NCBI RefSeq assembly: GCF_003072125.1
Contig: NZ_QCYH01000002.1
Location: 434,001-498,000, forward strand
Origin: Pelagivirga sediminicola
Lineage (GTDB): Bacteria > Pseudomonadota > Alphaproteobacteria > Rhodobacterales > Rhodobacteraceae
Reading direction: 5' to 3'
Length of the DNA: 64,000 bases
Below, in pieces: positions 8,908 to 18,627 of this stretch. Numbering within the stretch: position 1 is the first letter of the stretch; every line of letters begins with the position of its first letter. The notes beneath the pieces are model-generated. The model saw nothing but the letters and a program-made list of their open reading frames with translations, was not told the origin of the DNA and ran no database searches. The position numbers and the translations under genes were made by a program.

Positions 8908-9153
8908 TCAAGAGCCCTTGCCGACGGGCAGGCGGGTATAGACGCCCTCGGGCAGGTTGAGCGCGGCGCCCAGATCGCGCAGTTGCGCCATGGACAGCGT
9001 AATGGTGCGCATCTCCTCCAGCCGCGTGTCGAACTGGTTGATGGTGATGCAGTCCTCGAAGGCGTTGATGATCACATCCTCCTGCAAGGGCGCGGCGCCC
9101 TCGTCCACCAGCGTGATGACGGTCGTGTCGAATTCATGTTCTATCGAAAACAC
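8908..9153 (-). CDS. Conserved hypothetical protein, 81 residues
   Basis: A small acidic protein with no membrane segment or recognised domain. The start is GTG with AGGGAGG six bases upstream, a strong site that decides against longer upstream starts. The sequence begins FSIEHEFDTTVITLVDEG and ends in LRDLGAALNLPEGVY, and looks like a compact alpha/beta domain. I recall similar short proteins in Rhodobacteraceae genomes, always of unknown function. It lies 60 bases from the nitroreductase start on the same strand, so they may share a message. Confidence 0.7.
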   Translation of the reverse strand: MFSIEHEFDTTVITLVDEGAAPLQEDVIINAFEDCITINQFDTRLEEMRTITLSMAQLRDLGAALNLPEGVYTRLPVGKGS

Positions 9154-9290
9154 TTGGCGCCTCCCTCTCTTGCGATCCAAGGGCGCAGCTTGGCGTGATC
9201 GGCGATGCCTTGCAAGGCGCGCGCAAACCGGCTGGTCCTTGCGGCGTGGCTTGGATAAGCTGGGGCAAATCATCCTAGCGGAGATACTCC

Positions 9291-10004
9291 ATGCGTAAAC
9301 TGACGCTCTTGTGCGTTCTGGCCCTTGCAGCCTGTGATGTGCCGCCGCCCGTGTCGCAGGGCCCCGGAAGCACCCAGACCAGCCAACCGGCACGAGGCAG
9401 GGTGCCGACCCCGACATCGGCGAAGCTGGCGCAGTTCGACGCGGTCGTCGCCGCGGTCGAGCCGGTGGCCGAGCGCGAGTGCAACGCGCGCACCAACGGG
9501 ATCAACTGCGATTTTCAGATCGTGGTCGATGATCGGCCCGGCCAGCCCGCAAACGCGTTTCAGACCGTCGACAAGCAGGGCCGTCCGATTCTGGCGTTCA
9601 ACCTCGCGCTGATCGCCGAGGTGCGCAACCGCGACGAGCTTGCCTTCGTCATGGGCCATGAGGCCGCGCATCACATCAACGGCCACCTGGGCAGGCAGCG
9701 CAACAACGCGATGGCCGGGGCGATTTTGCTCGGCGGTCTGGCAGCGATCACGGGCGCGGGGCAGGGCGCGGTGCAGAACGCCACCGATCTGGGCGCGGGG
9801 CTTGGCGCGCGCACCTATTCCAAGGATTACGAGCTTGAGGCCGACGCGCTGGGCACCGTCATCACCAAAAGGGCGGGATATGATCCGGTGCGCGGTGCCG
9901 CCTTCTTTACCCAGATCGCCGATCCGGGCGACAGGTTCCTGGGCACCCATCCGCCCAACGCCAAGCGGATCGAGACGGTGCGGCGGGTGAACGCCGGCCT
10001 TTGA
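9291..10004 (+). CDS. M48-family metalloprotease, predicted lipoprotein
   Basis: Predicted zinc endopeptidase anchored as a lipoprotein in the envelope. Residues 1-15 form a lipoprotein signal ending in L-A-A-C, with Cys15 the lipidation site. The HEAAH zinc motif is at about 123-127 and the third ligand glutamate is in the ELEAD segment near residue 181. A glycine-rich hydrophobic stretch follows the active-site helix. The 237-residue length fits short periplasmic members such as those near LoiP/BepA-type proteases without TPR repeats. The stop overlaps the start of the next gene (TGATG). Its role is probably outer-membrane protein quality control, which is inferred from the family. Confidence 0.85.
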   Translation: MRKLTLLCVLALAACDVPPPVSQGPGSTQTSQPARGRVPTPTSAKLAQFDAVVAAVEPVAERECNARTNGINCDFQIVVDDRPGQPANAFQTVDKQGRPILAFNLALIAEVRNRDELAFVMGHEAAHHINGHLGRQRNNAMAGAILLGGLAAITGAGQGAVQNATDLGAGLGARTYSKDYELEADALGTVITKRAGYDPVRGAAFFTQIADPGDRFLGTHPPNAKRIETVRRVNAGL

Positions 10005-10360
10005 TGCGCCAGTTGACCGGCATCGTCAGCGACCGGGGATCGAAATATGCGGTCTCCGGTGGCCCCGCCGCGTCGCGGGAAGAGGTCGATGCATTTCTGA
10101 AGGATCTCAAGCGCGACAAGAAATTCGCCAAGGCCACGCACAATACATGGGCCGTTCTGCTGCCCGATGGAACGCCCCTCAAGGGCGACGACGGCGAGGC
10201 GGGGGCGGGCATGGTCATCGTCCGGATGCTGGAGCGCGCGGAGCTTACGGGCCAGTTGATCGTGGTGACGCGCTGGTATGGCGGCAAGCATCTGGGCGGC
10301 GACCGGTTTCGCCATGTGCAGACCTGCGTTTCGGAATGGCTGGACAGCTTCGCCGACTGA
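10004..10360 (+). CDS. YigZ/IMPACT-type (UPF0029) single-domain protein
   Basis: Resembles the N-terminal UPF0029 domain of YigZ/IMPACT proteins: THNTWAVLL, then DDGEAGAGM in place of the usual DDGEPSGTAG, then VVTRWYGGKHLGG in place of the conserved VVTRYFGGxxLG. At 118 residues it lacks the second (DUF1949) domain of full YigZ, and the DNA beyond the stop shows no remnant of it. The ATG overlaps the protease stop, so translation is coupled; a TTG three bases earlier is less likely. YigZ-family function in bacteria is poorly known. Confidence 0.72.
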   Translation: MRQLTGIVSDRGSKYAVSGGPAASREEVDAFLKDLKRDKKFAKATHNTWAVLLPDGTPLKGDDGEAGAGMVIVRMLERAELTGQLIVVTRWYGGKHLGGDRFRHVQTCVSEWLDSFAD

Positions 10361-10370
10361 GATCCGTGCG

Positions 10371-11021
10371 TCATGCTGTGGCGTAGACGGCCCCCGCAAT
10401 TCCCGCAAAGAAACATCCCGAGGCCAACATCACGAAAACATGCCAGATCGCATTGGCGAAGCGCAGCTTTTCCCACGTGTAGAATGACAGCCCTGCCGTA
10501 TAAAGCAGCCCGCCCGCGAGGATCAGATTCAGGCTCATCCATGAAAGGTGCGGCAGCAAGGGGATGAACAGCGCGACGCCCAGCCAGCCAAGCGCGAGAT
10601 ACGGCCAGTATCCTGTCGTCATGCGGCCGCGCCGCGCCATCAGCTTGGCCGCCGCACCCAACAGGGCCAGCCCCCAGACCAAGCCCAGCAGAAGATATCC
10701 GAAAGCCGTGCCCAGAAGTACCGCAAGGGGGGTGAAGGTGCCCGCGATCTTGAAATAGATCGCCGCGTGATCGAGCCGCCGCAGCACCGGCCGGGCAATG
10801 GTATCGGCCAGAAGATGATACAGACCCGACGCGCAGAGCATCGCCAGCAACGTCGCGCAATAGATCGCAAGCGCCGACCAGATGCCCCATCCGGCACTGC
10901 CCGCACCGCGCCCCAGAAGCCAGATGACCGCGGCGATGCCGAGCGCGACGCCCGCGATGTGGACGGCGCCGTCGGCAATGCGCTCGGCACGGGAGTAGGG
11001 AGGGTAGGACATGATCGTCAT
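10371..11021 (-). CDS. Hemolysin III family (PAQR-type) membrane protein
   Basis: A seven-helix membrane protein of the HlyIII/PAQR superfamily, 216 residues. The family marks are visible: an early E-R-I-A-D-G-x-x-H, S-x-L-Y-H at about 66-70, the L-D-H-A-A-I-Y segment near residue 83, and a C-terminal WHVFVMLASGCFF with the conserved histidine. These residues form a buried metal site in relatives. The ATG at 11021 is immediately after AAAGG; an ATG at 11012 is better spaced and may be used. Bacterial members such as TrhA affect membrane lipid homeostasis; the haemolysin name is historical. Confidence 0.85.
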   Translation of the reverse strand: MTIMSYPPYSRAERIADGAVHIAGVALGIAAVIWLLGRGAGSAGWGIWSALAIYCATLLAMLCASGLYHLLADTIARPVLRRLDHAAIYFKIAGTFTPLAVLLGTAFGYLLLGLVWGLALLGAAAKLMARRGRMTTGYWPYLALGWLGVALFIPLLPHLSWMSLNLILAGGLLYTAGLSFYTWEKLRFANAIWHVFVMLASGCFFAGIAGAVYATA

Positions 11022-11139
11022 ACCTTTCAGACTAGGGTGGAACTGTTAAGAAATCACTATCTCAGATCATTGCGCAGGCGGTCATGCCGCGCCAATCATA
11101 ACACAAATGCCGTCGGTTCGGTTCCGGCCCGCACTGGTT

Positions 11140-12519
11140 TTACCGGATGCGCGGCGTGCCCCAGAGATCATACTCGCCCGCCTCGTCCACCAGCACGCGC
11201 AGCACATCGCCAACGGCGATGCCCGATGTATTCTCGTCAATGAAAAGATTGCCGTCGATTTCGGGCGCATCGGCCTTGGTGCGGCAAGTGGCAATGCCGT
11301 CTTCGTCAATATCGTCGACAATCACCTCTTGCACAGAGCCAACCTTGGCGGCCAGTTTCTCGACGGAAATCGCCTGCGCCTTTTCCATGAAGCGATCCCA
11401 GCGCTCCTGCTTGACCTCAGCGGGCACATGATCCGGCAGATCGTTCGAGCGGGCACCGGCCACGTTTTCATATTGAAAGCAGCCCACGCGATCCAGCTGC
11501 GCCTCGTCCAGCCAATCCAGCAGGGTTTGAAACTCGGCCTCGGTCTCGCCCGGATAGCCGACGATGAACGTGCTGCGCAGCGTGATGTCGGGGCAGATGT
11601 CGCGCCATGCGGCAATCTCGTCCAGCGTTTTCGCCGCCGCCGCAGGGCGCGCCATGCGGCGCAGCACATCAGGGTGCGCATGCTGAAACGGGATGTCCAG
11701 ATAAGGCAGCACCAGCCCGTCCGCCATCAACGGAATCAACTGCCGCACATGGGGGTAGGGATAGACGTAATGCAGCCGCAGCCAGGCGCCAAGACTGCCC
11801 AGATCGCGCGCCAGATCGGTAATATGCGCGCGATGCCCGCGCTCCTCGGCGTGTTTGATATCGACGCCGTAGGCGGAGGTATCCTGAGAGATCACCAGCA
11901 GTTCGCGCACGCCGTTTTCCACCAGCTTCTCGGCCTCACGCAGCACCGCATGCGCCGGGCGCGAGGCAAGGCGGCCGCGCATGTCGGGGATGATGCAGAA
12001 CTTGCACTTGTGGTTGCAACCCTCGGAAATCTTTAGATAAGAGTAATGCCTTGGCGTCAGGCTGACTGCCGATTGCGGTAGCAGGTCGATGAAGGGATCG
12101 GGCCGGGGCGGCACGGCGGCATGCACCGCGTCCAGCACCTGCTCATACTGGTGCGGGCCGGTCACGGCCAGCACGCGGGGATGCGCGCCGGTGATATAGT
12201 CCGGCTCAGCCCCCAGGCAGCCCGTCACGATCACCCGGCCATTCTCGCGCAGCGCCTCGCCGATCGCGCTCAGGCTTTCGGCCTTGGCGCTGTCCAGAAA
12301 TCCGCAGGTGTTCACGATCACCGCATCGGCGCCGACATAATCGGGCGAGATGCCGTAGCCCTCGGCGCGCAGGCGCGTCAGGATCCGTTCGCTGTCCACC
12401 AGCGCCTTGGGGCAGCCGAGCGACACCATGCCGATGGTCGGCTGGCCGTCGCGTTTGGCGCCGGACGCGAGGCGCGCGCGGGCAAGGTCGGGGCGAAGAT
12501 CGGGAGGATTGATGTTCAT
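11140..12519 (-). CDS. rimO: Ribosomal protein S12 methylthiotransferase
   Basis: Radical-SAM enzyme that methylthiolates an aspartate of ribosomal protein S12. It has an N-terminal UPF0004 domain (conserved [14 protein letters not shown] with its cluster cysteine), the radical-SAM triad C-N-H-K-C-K-F-C at residues 168-175, and a C-terminal TRAM domain from about residue 390. The 459-residue length is typical. The frame stays open upstream, antisense to the AsmA gene, for about 2 kb; the start chosen at [10 protein letters not shown] fits the family N-terminus and is the first ATG in the intergenic gap. No good ribosome binding site is visible. Confidence 0.93.
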   Translation of the reverse strand: MNINPPDLRPDLARARLASGAKRDGQPTIGMVSLGCPKALVDSERILTRLRAEGYGISPDYVGADAVIVNTCGFLDSAKAESLSAIGEALRENGRVIVTGCLGAEPDYITGAHPRVLAVTGPHQYEQVLDAVHAAVPPRPDPFIDLLPQSAVSLTPRHYSYLKISEGCNHKCKFCIIPDMRGRLASRPAHAVLREAEKLVENGVRELLVISQDTSAYGVDIKHAEERGHRAHITDLARDLGSLGAWLRLHYVYPYPHVRQLIPLMADGLVLPYLDIPFQHAHPDVLRRMARPAAAAKTLDEIAAWRDICPDITLRSTFIVGYPGETEAEFQTLLDWLDEAQLDRVGCFQYENVAGARSNDLPDHVPAEVKQERWDRFMEKAQAISVEKLAAKVGSVQEVIVDDIDEDGIATCRTKADAPEIDGNLFIDENTSGIAVGDVLRVLVDEAGEYDLWGTPRIR

Positions 12520-12639
12520 CTGCGCGATATAAACGACCGGAGGCGCGTGCAAAAGGGGCAAACTGTTGCCGCTGCCCCGGCGGCGCCCTAGACTGCGATA
12601 CAAAGCGGGCCGCAGGCCACATGTCGAAAGAGCAGCCGG

Positions 12640-14622
12640 ATGAAATTTATCTTCAAACTTCTTGGATTTGTCCTGATTGCGGTGATCCTCGCGGTCGGCG
12701 CGCTGTTTTTCCTGCCGGGCGAGCGGATCGCGCGCATCGCCGCCGAGCGCATCAGCGACATGACGGGCCGAGAGGTCACGATGTCCGGCGAGACGTCGAT
12801 CAGTTTCTATCCGATCCTGGGAATCAGCACCGGCGCGACGACCATCGCCAATGCCGAATGGGGCACCGGCGGCCCGATGCTGAGCGCCAAGAGCTTCAAG
12901 GTCGGCGTCGATCCCATGGCGCTGATCGCGGGCGATATCAAGATCACCGGGCTTGAGATCACCGATCCCAGCATCGTGATCGAACGCGACAGGAACGGGC
13001 GCGGGAACTGGCAGATCGGCGTTGACGGCGTTGCCTCGTCGGGGCAGTCCGAGCAGTCCGGCGGCGCGCCGGGCGCGGCATCGAACCCTCTGGCGCTGAC
13101 GCTGGACCGTGCGCTGATCACCAATGCCTCGGTTACATATATCGATCACGCGGCGGGCACGCGCCAGCATTTGGGCGGGATGGATCTGGACATGCGCTGG
13201 CCCACCTATGCGGGCGAGGCGACGTTCGACGCCGTGCTGCGTCCGGGCAAGCAGGATGTGCATCTGACAGGACGGCTCGGCACGCTGGGCCCGTTTCTGG
13301 AAGGCGCGGTGTCGCCGCTGGAAATCACCGTTACCACCGATGGCGGCACGCTGGCGCTGAACGGGCGGGCCAGCGCCGCGCCGCAACTGGACGCGCAGCT
13401 CAGCGCCGATATCGGCAATACGTCGCGCTTCATGGCGGCGCTCGGTCTGCCCGCCACGCAGCCCCCCGCCGGTCTGGGCCGGAGCATCAAGGCGAGGACA
13501 AACATCAACCTGACCGAGGATCTGCGCGTCGCCTTGCGCGATCTGTCGCTGGGGCTGGATGGCAATGCGCTGACCGGAAACGCCGACGTGGTGACAGCGG
13601 GCGCGCGGCCCCGCATCACCGCGCAATTGTCGGCCGGTGCGCTCGATCTGACCGGCCTCACGGGCGGCGAGGGTGGCGCGGCGCCAGCAGCAGGCACCGG
13701 CGGCGGCGCGCCCAGCGAAAGGTGGTCCACCGCGCCCATCGACGCGGGTGCGCTGGGCGCGGCGGATGCCAATATCTCGCTCACCGCAAGCAGCCTCGAT
13801 CTGGGGCAGTTCAAGTTCGGCGCGGCGCGCATCCTGCTGACCATCGACAATGCCCGCGCCGTCGCGCAGCTGCAGCAACTGGAGGGCTACGGCGGCGCCA
13901 TCACCGGTCAGGTCGTGGCCAATAACCGGTCGGGCCTGTCGGTCGGCGGCGATCTGACGGCGCGCGGCATCGACATGGAGCGCCTGCTGACAGATGCGGC
14001 GGGGATCACGCGCTTTGCCACCACGGGGACTGCCAGCCTCGATTTCCTCGGCGTCGGCCAATCGGTCGATGCCATCATGCACAGGCTGAGCGGCAATCTC
14101 AAACTGGCCACCGGACGCGGCGTCATCAGCGGCTTTGATCTGGACCGGCTGATGCGCACGGGCGACGGCAGCGGCGGCACGACGGTCTTTGACGAGGTCG
14201 GCGCCAGCTTTGCCATCAAGGACGGCGATATGCGCGGCGACGATCTGACCATGTCGATGCCGCTGGCTACCGCCACCGGCAAGGGGCGCATCGGCCTTGG
14301 CGCGCGCGATATCGACTATCTGTTCACGCCGGTCCTGCTTCAGGGCGAAAACAGTCGCGGCCTCGCCATTCCGGTGCGCATTCGCGGTCCGTGGGCGGAT
14401 CCGTCGATCCGGCCCGATCTGGAAAAGGCGATCGACCTCAATTTCAAGGAAGAGCGCGAGAAGCTGGAAAAGAAGGCCCGCGAGGATATCGAGAAGGAGA
14501 TCGACAAATTCGTCGAAAAGGAGCTCGGCGTTCAAAAGCAGCAGGGCCAGTCCATCGAGGATGCCTTGAAGGATGACGTCAAAAGACGCGCCGCCAAGGA
14601 GCTTTTCAAGCTTTTCGATTAA
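12640..14622 (+). CDS. AsmA family protein
   Basis: A 660-residue AsmA-like protein with one N-terminal membrane helix (about 4-26) and a long periplasmic part made of beta-rich repeats. The AsmA N-terminal block ([19 protein letters not shown] to about residue 120) is clear, and the C-terminal AsmA domain is near 380-560. The final 60 residues are a charged, probably coiled helix rich in Lys and Glu. The family includes bridge-like proteins that move phospholipid between membranes; that role here is inference. AAAGAG precedes the ATG. It ends at a bidirectional terminator shared with gcrA. Confidence 0.85.
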   Translation: MKFIFKLLGFVLIAVILAVGALFFLPGERIARIAAERISDMTGREVTMSGETSISFYPILGISTGATTIANAEWGTGGPMLSAKSFKVGVDPMALIAGDIKITGLEITDPSIVIERDRNGRGNWQIGVDGVASSGQSEQSGGAPGAASNPLALTLDRALITNASVTYIDHAAGTRQHLGGMDLDMRWPTYAGEATFDAVLRPGKQDVHLTGRLGTLGPFLEGAVSPLEITVTTDGGTLALNGRASAAPQLDAQLSADIGNTSRFMAALGLPATQPPAGLGRSIKARTNINLTEDLRVALRDLSLGLDGNALTGNADVVTAGARPRITAQLSAGALDLTGLTGGEGGAAPAAGTGGGAPSERWSTAPIDAGALGAADANISLTASSLDLGQFKFGAARILLTIDNARAVAQLQQLEGYGGAITGQVVANNRSGLSVGGDLTARGIDMERLLTDAAGITRFATTGTASLDFLGVGQSVDAIMHRLSGNLKLATGRGVISGFDLDRLMRTGDGSGGTTVFDEVGASFAIKDGDMRGDDLTMSMPLATATGKGRIGLGARDIDYLFTPVLLQGENSRGLAIPVRIRGPWADPSIRPDLEKAIDLNFKEEREKLEKKAREDIEKEIDKFVEKELGVQKQQGQSIEDALKDDVKRRAAKELFKLFD

Positions 14623-14676
14623 GGTGCTGCGCGAATTTCATTTGCCGCCAAACACGCCTCGGCGGCCCTGACACGC

Positions 14677-14705
14677 AAAAGCCCCACCAGACAGGGCGGG
14701 GCTTT
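14677..14705. terminator. Bidirectional terminator between AsmA gene and gcrA
   Basis: Stem AAAGCCCC (14678-14685) pairs with GGGGCTTT (14698-14705) around a 12-base loop, in the gap between the convergent AsmA and gcrA genes. Confidence 0.75.
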
Positions 14706-14733
14706 GGGAAAGTCGGAGCAAGCGGATTGCGGC

Positions 14734-15366
14734 TCAGCGCCGCCGGTCGCGGCGCGAGCTCATCGGCTGGAACGCCACGCCGACATGCGCCTCGCAGTAA
14801 GGCTTGCCCGCTTGCGACGGCAGGCCGCAGAACCAGAAATCATCCGTCGCCGGATCGCCCACGGGCCATTTGCAGGTGCGCGAGGTCAGCTCCATCAGCG
14901 ACAGCTTCTTGGCCTTTTTCTCGACCTCGCTGACCTTGGCCAGCGCCTTGGGATCGATCTCGTTGGTCGAGGGTTGCGGCGGCAGGGGCTGCCCGGCCGG
15001 GATGATCGGCTTGATGCGGGTCACGGGGGCGGGGGCGCGCTCTTCCTCCGGCTCGGGTGCAGGCTCGGCCTTGGCGGCGGGCTTGGCCGCAGGCGCCTTG
15101 GCGGGTTTCGCGGCCGGTTTCGGCGCGGCCTTGGCGCTCTGCCGCTCGGCGGCGGCTTCCGGCTCGGCGGGGGCGGCAGCGGGAGCCGCCTGCGCGGGCG
15201 CTGCGGCTGCAGCGCCGCCATTGCGGTTCGACAGGCCCAGCCGGTGCACCTTGCCGATGACGGCATTGCGCGTGACACCGCCCAGTTCCTTGGCGATCTG
15301 GCTGGCCGACTGGCCTTCGCCCCACATTTTCTTCAGCAGTTCGACGCGATCATCGCTCCAGGACAT
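14734..15366 (-). CDS. gcrA: GcrA cell cycle regulator
   Basis: Alphaproteobacterial transcription factor that acts with sigma-70 at promoters carrying methylated GANTC sites. The N-terminal MSWSDDRVELLKKMW, then GQSASQIAKELGG and R-N-A-V-I-G-K-V-H-R-L-G-L, is the signature DNA-binding region (1-45). The middle (about 50-125) is an Ala/Lys/Pro-rich low-complexity linker, and the C-terminal domain has C-K-W-P-x-G-D-P and F-C-G with paired cysteines. The start at MSWSDD with AGGA eight bases upstream is the family start; an upstream ATG at 15399 is rejected. The linker is long compared with Caulobacter GcrA (210 residues in total here). Confidence 0.95.
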   Translation of the reverse strand: MSWSDDRVELLKKMWGEGQSASQIAKELGGVTRNAVIGKVHRLGLSNRNGGAAAAAPAQAAPAAAPAEPEAAAERQSAKAAPKPAAKPAKAPAAKPAAKAEPAPEPEEERAPAPVTRIKPIIPAGQPLPPQPSTNEIDPKALAKVSEVEKKAKKLSLMELTSRTCKWPVGDPATDDFWFCGLPSQAGKPYCEAHVGVAFQPMSSRRDRRR

Positions 15367-15513
15367 GGACCCGTTCCTATAACCAAGGGCGGCCCGCATC
15401 AGATCGCGCCGCCCTGCAAATTTCTTGAGTTCCCTATTTTAATCACTCGGGCTTGAGTTACAAGACATCGCGTGACACCGCATCAAAGTACACCGTCCAT
15501 ACAGGAGCCATTC

Positions 15514-16317
15514 ATGCACGATTTTGCGAAAATGGGCACCCGCCGCTTCGGGCGGGTCAACTGGCTGGGCCTTGCCACCCTTTGCTCGCGCGAATTGCAG
15601 CGCTTTCTGGCCGTCTGGACGCAGACGCTGCTGGCACCGCTCGCCACGGCGGCGCTGTTCCTGGTGATCTTCACCATCGCCATCGGGCCCACGCGCGGTG
15701 ATGTGATGGGCGTGCCCTTCACGCATTTCATCGCGCCCGGCATCCTGATGATGACGGTGATCCAGAACGCCTTTGCCAATACGTCCTCTTCCATCGTCAT
15801 CGGCAAGGTGCAGGGCAATATCGTCGACACGCTGATGCCCCCGCTCAGCCCGCTTGAGCTGGTGCTGGGCTACCTTGTTGGCGCGATCGGGCGCGGGCTG
15901 TTCGTGGCGGTGGCGATCGCGACGGGCCTGGCCGTGTTCGTCGGGATCACGCCGCTGCATCCGCTGATGCTGCTGGGCTATGTCGTGCTGGGATCGGCCT
16001 TCATGGGCGCGCTCGGCATCGTCGCGGGGATTTTCGCCAACAAGTTCGACCAGATGGCGGCGATCACCAATTTTGTCGTGACGCCCCTCGCGTTCCTGTC
16101 GGGCACGTTCTATTCGGTCGACGCGCTGCCGCCCGTTTTGAACGAGATCACGCATTTCAACCCGATCTTCTACCTGATCGACGGGCTGCGCTTTGCCATG
16201 CTGGGCGTGTCGGACAGCGCGCCGGGGCTTGGCGCCGTCGTGGCCGTCGGCTCGACGCTGGGCGTCAGCGCCATCGCGCTGGCGATGTTTGCGCGCGGCT
16301 ACCGGCTCAAGGCATGA
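15514..16317 (+). CDS. ABC-2 type transporter permease without adjacent ATPase
   Basis: Integral membrane subunit of an ABC-2 exporter, 267 residues with six predicted helices and the conserved P-L-A-F-L-S-G-T-F-Y-S segment near residue 193, as in NodJ/DrrB-type permeases. The start has CAGGAG six bases upstream. The cognate ATPase is normally the neighbouring gene, but here the flanking genes are gcrA (opposite strand) and argD, so the ATPase must be encoded elsewhere. The substrate is unknown; related systems export lipids, polysaccharides or drugs. Confidence 0.85.
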   Translation: MHDFAKMGTRRFGRVNWLGLATLCSRELQRFLAVWTQTLLAPLATAALFLVIFTIAIGPTRGDVMGVPFTHFIAPGILMMTVIQNAFANTSSSIVIGKVQGNIVDTLMPPLSPLELVLGYLVGAIGRGLFVAVAIATGLAVFVGITPLHPLMLLGYVVLGSAFMGALGIVAGIFANKFDQMAAITNFVVTPLAFLSGTFYSVDALPPVLNEITHFNPIFYLIDGLRFAMLGVSDSAPGLGAVVAVGSTLGVSAIALAMFARGYRLKA

Positions 16318-16387
16318 AAGACGCGCCGATTGACAGCGCGCGGCGCCTGAGTCACTCCTTGCCGCCTCTAGCCGAAGGAAATGCGCC

Positions 16388-17563
16388 ATGATCCCCTCCG
16401 TCCTGCCCACCTATAACCGCGCCCCGCTGACCTTCGTGAAGGGCGAGGGCAGCTGGCTGATCGAGGCGGACGGGCGCCGCTTTCTGGACATGGGCGCAGG
16501 GATTGCCGTCAACGCGCTGGGCCATGCGCATCCGGCGCTGGTGGACGCGCTGACGCAGCAGGCGCAGGCGCTCTGGCACACGTCGAACCTTTACAACATC
16601 CCCGCCCAGCAGGAGCTGGCCGACCGCCTTGTCGCCGCAACCTTTGCCGATACCGTATTTTTCACCAATTCCGGCACCGAGGCGTGCGAGCTGGCCGTCA
16701 AGATGGCCCGCCGCCATTTTCACGACGCGGGCCAGCCCGAGCGCACGCGCATCATCGCCTTCGAGGGATCGTTTCATGGCCGCTCGGCCGCCGGCATCGC
16801 CGCCGCCGGGTCCGAGAAGATGACCAAGGGCTTCGGCCCGCTGCTGCCCGGCTTCACGCATCTGCCATGGGGCGATCACGACGCGCTGAAGGCCGCCATC
16901 GATGACAGCGTCGCCGCCATCCTGATCGAGCCGATACAGGGCGAGGGGGGCATCCGCCCGCTGTCCGATGTCTGCCTCAAAGGGCTGCGCGATCTGTGCG
17001 ACGCGCATGGCATCCTGTTGATCCTGGACGAGGTGCAATGCGGCATGGGCCGCACCGGGCGGCTCTTTGCGCATGAATGGGCGGGCATCGCGCCCGATAT
17101 CATGATGGTGGCCAAGGGGATCGGCGGCGGCTTCCCCCTCGGCGCGGTGCTGGCGACCGAGCGCGCGGCAGCGGCGATGGTGGCGGGCACGCATGGCTCC
17201 ACCTATGGCGGCAACCCGCTGGCCTGCGCGGTCGGCTGCGCGGTGATGGAGCAGATCGCGACCGAAGATTTCCTGCAGGACGTGCGCGCCCGCGCCGGAT
17301 ACCTGCGCCAGCGGATGGAGGCGCTGGTCGCCGCGCATCCCGATGTCTTCGAGGCGGTGCGCGGCACCGGGCTGATGCTCGGCCTCAAATGCCGCGTGTC
17401 CAACACGGACGTGCTGAATGCCTGCTACGAGGCGCAGCTTTGCGCGGTGCCCGCGGCCGACAACGTGCTGCGCCTGCTGCCGCCGCTCAACATCACCGAG
17501 GCCGACATCGCCGAAGCCTTCGCCCGGCTGGACGCTGCCGCGACTGCCGTTTCTTCTTGCTGA
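16388..17563 (+). CDS. argD: Acetylornithine/succinylornithine aminotransferase
   Basis: PLP enzyme of arginine synthesis that makes N-acetylornithine; members often also serve lysine synthesis. Class III features are in order: NSGTEACE near residue 96, [13 protein letters not shown] near 212, and the PLP lysine at 243 in [13 protein letters not shown]. Its 391 residues match the family. TTGACA at 16330 is a candidate -35 box. The last codons (V-S-S-C) and the TGA stop are supplied by the dispersed repeat that also ends pabC, so the natural C-terminus is replaced. argF follows 61 bases later and is probably cotranscribed. Confidence 0.93.
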   Translation: MIPSVLPTYNRAPLTFVKGEGSWLIEADGRRFLDMGAGIAVNALGHAHPALVDALTQQAQALWHTSNLYNIPAQQELADRLVAATFADTVFFTNSGTEACELAVKMARRHFHDAGQPERTRIIAFEGSFHGRSAAGIAAAGSEKMTKGFGPLLPGFTHLPWGDHDALKAAIDDSVAAILIEPIQGEGGIRPLSDVCLKGLRDLCDAHGILLILDEVQCGMGRTGRLFAHEWAGIAPDIMMVAKGIGGGFPLGAVLATERAAAAMVAGTHGSTYGGNPLACAVGCAVMEQIATEDFLQDVRARAGYLRQRMEALVAAHPDVFEAVRGTGLMLGLKCRVSNTDVLNACYEAQLCAVPAADNVLRLLPPLNITEADIAEAFARLDAAATAVSSC

Positions 17564-17600
17564 AAATATCCTCGGGGGTCCGGGGGCAGACAGCCCCCGG
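17549..17600 (-). repeat. Interspersed repeat copy 2 with hairpin, between argD and argF
   Basis: Bases 17549-17574 are identical to copy 1 at 1834-1859. They are followed by a perfect stem CCGGGGGC (17580-17587) with GCCCCCGG (17593-17600). Read on the minus strand the order is hairpin, AGGATATTT, TCA, GCAAGAAGAA, the same order as copies 3 and 4. It carries the argD stop and sits in the argD-argF spacer, where the hairpin could modulate argF expression. Confidence 0.85.
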
Positions 17601-17624
17601 CGCCGCCGGCAACCGGGACAGACA

Positions 17625-18551
17625 ATGAATCATTTTCTCGACATCCACAAAACAGACCCGGCCGCCCTGCGCGGCATCATCGACAGCGCGGCAGCGATGA
17701 AATCCGCGCGCGCCGGGCGCTCTCGCGGTGCGCTGGATGACGATCTGCCGCTGGCGGGCCAGATGGTCGCGCTGATCTTCGAGAAACCCTCGACGCGCAC
17801 GCGGGTCAGCTTCGATGTGGGCGTGCGGCAGATGGGCGGGCAGACGATGCTGCTGTCGGGGCAGGAAATGCAGCTGGGCCATGGCGAGACGATCGCCGAC
17901 ACCGCCCGCGTGCTCAGCCGCTATGTCGATCTCATCATGATCCGCACCTTCGACGAATCGGTGCTGATCGAGATGGCCGAATATGCCGACGTGCCGGTCA
18001 TCAACGGCCTCACGGACCGCACCCATCCGTGCCAGATCATGGCCGATATCCTCACCTATGAGGAGCATCGCGGCCCGATCAAGGGCCGCAAGGTGGTCTG
18101 GTCCGGGGATGGCAACAATGTCTGCGCCTCGTTTCTGCACGCCGCCAGGCAGTTCGGCTTCGACATGACCTTCACCGGGCCCGCACAGCTGGACCCGGAG
18201 GCCGAATTCGTCGGACTGGCGCGCAACGCCGGCGTGCGCGTCACTATCGAGCGCGATCCGCATGAGGCAGTCAAGGGCGCCGATCTGGTCGTCACCGATA
18301 CGTGGGTATCCATGCATGACAGCCAATCGGCAAAGGAGCGGCGCCACAACATGCTGCGCCCCTACCAGGTGAACGAGGCGCTGATGGCCGCCGCCAAGCC
18401 CGATGCGCTCTTCATGCATTGCCTGCCCGCCCATCGCGAGGAGGAGGCGACCAGCGCGGTCATGGACGGGCCCCATTCGGTCGTCTTCGACGAGGCCGAG
18501 AACCGCCTTCACGCGCAAAAGGCGATCATGCGCTGGTGCCTCGGCCTCTGA
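17625..18551 (+). CDS. argF: Ornithine carbamoyltransferase
   Basis: Forms citrulline from ornithine and carbamoyl phosphate in arginine synthesis. Visible motifs are S-T-R-T-R at 56-60 (carbamoyl phosphate binding), H-P-C-Q from 134, and F-M-H-C-L-P with Cys266 (ornithine binding). Its 308 residues are normal. The ATG at 17625 follows a weak ribosome binding site (GGGACAG) and the repeat hairpin. argD immediately upstream supports an anabolic rather than a catabolic role. Confidence 0.95.
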   Translation: MNHFLDIHKTDPAALRGIIDSAAAMKSARAGRSRGALDDDLPLAGQMVALIFEKPSTRTRVSFDVGVRQMGGQTMLLSGQEMQLGHGETIADTARVLSRYVDLIMIRTFDESVLIEMAEYADVPVINGLTDRTHPCQIMADILTYEEHRGPIKGRKVVWSGDGNNVCASFLHAARQFGFDMTFTGPAQLDPEAEFVGLARNAGVRVTIERDPHEAVKGADLVVTDTWVSMHDSQSAKERRHNMLRPYQVNEALMAAAKPDALFMHCLPAHREEEATSAVMDGPHSVVFDEAENRLHAQKAIMRWCLGL

Positions 18552-18627
18552 CGCGCCGCGCGCAAGCCTTGGCAAAGCCGCCGCCGTTTCCTACGCTGGG
18601 CCGCTCAAGCCGCATGGGGGATCGCAG

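Noticed and set aside
11140..14535. Long minus-strand frame over rimO and the AsmA gene
   Set aside because: Only 11140-12519 is rimO. The rest is antisense to AsmA and reads as low-complexity Arg/Ala/Gly; open frames on the opposite strand are normal in GC-rich genes.
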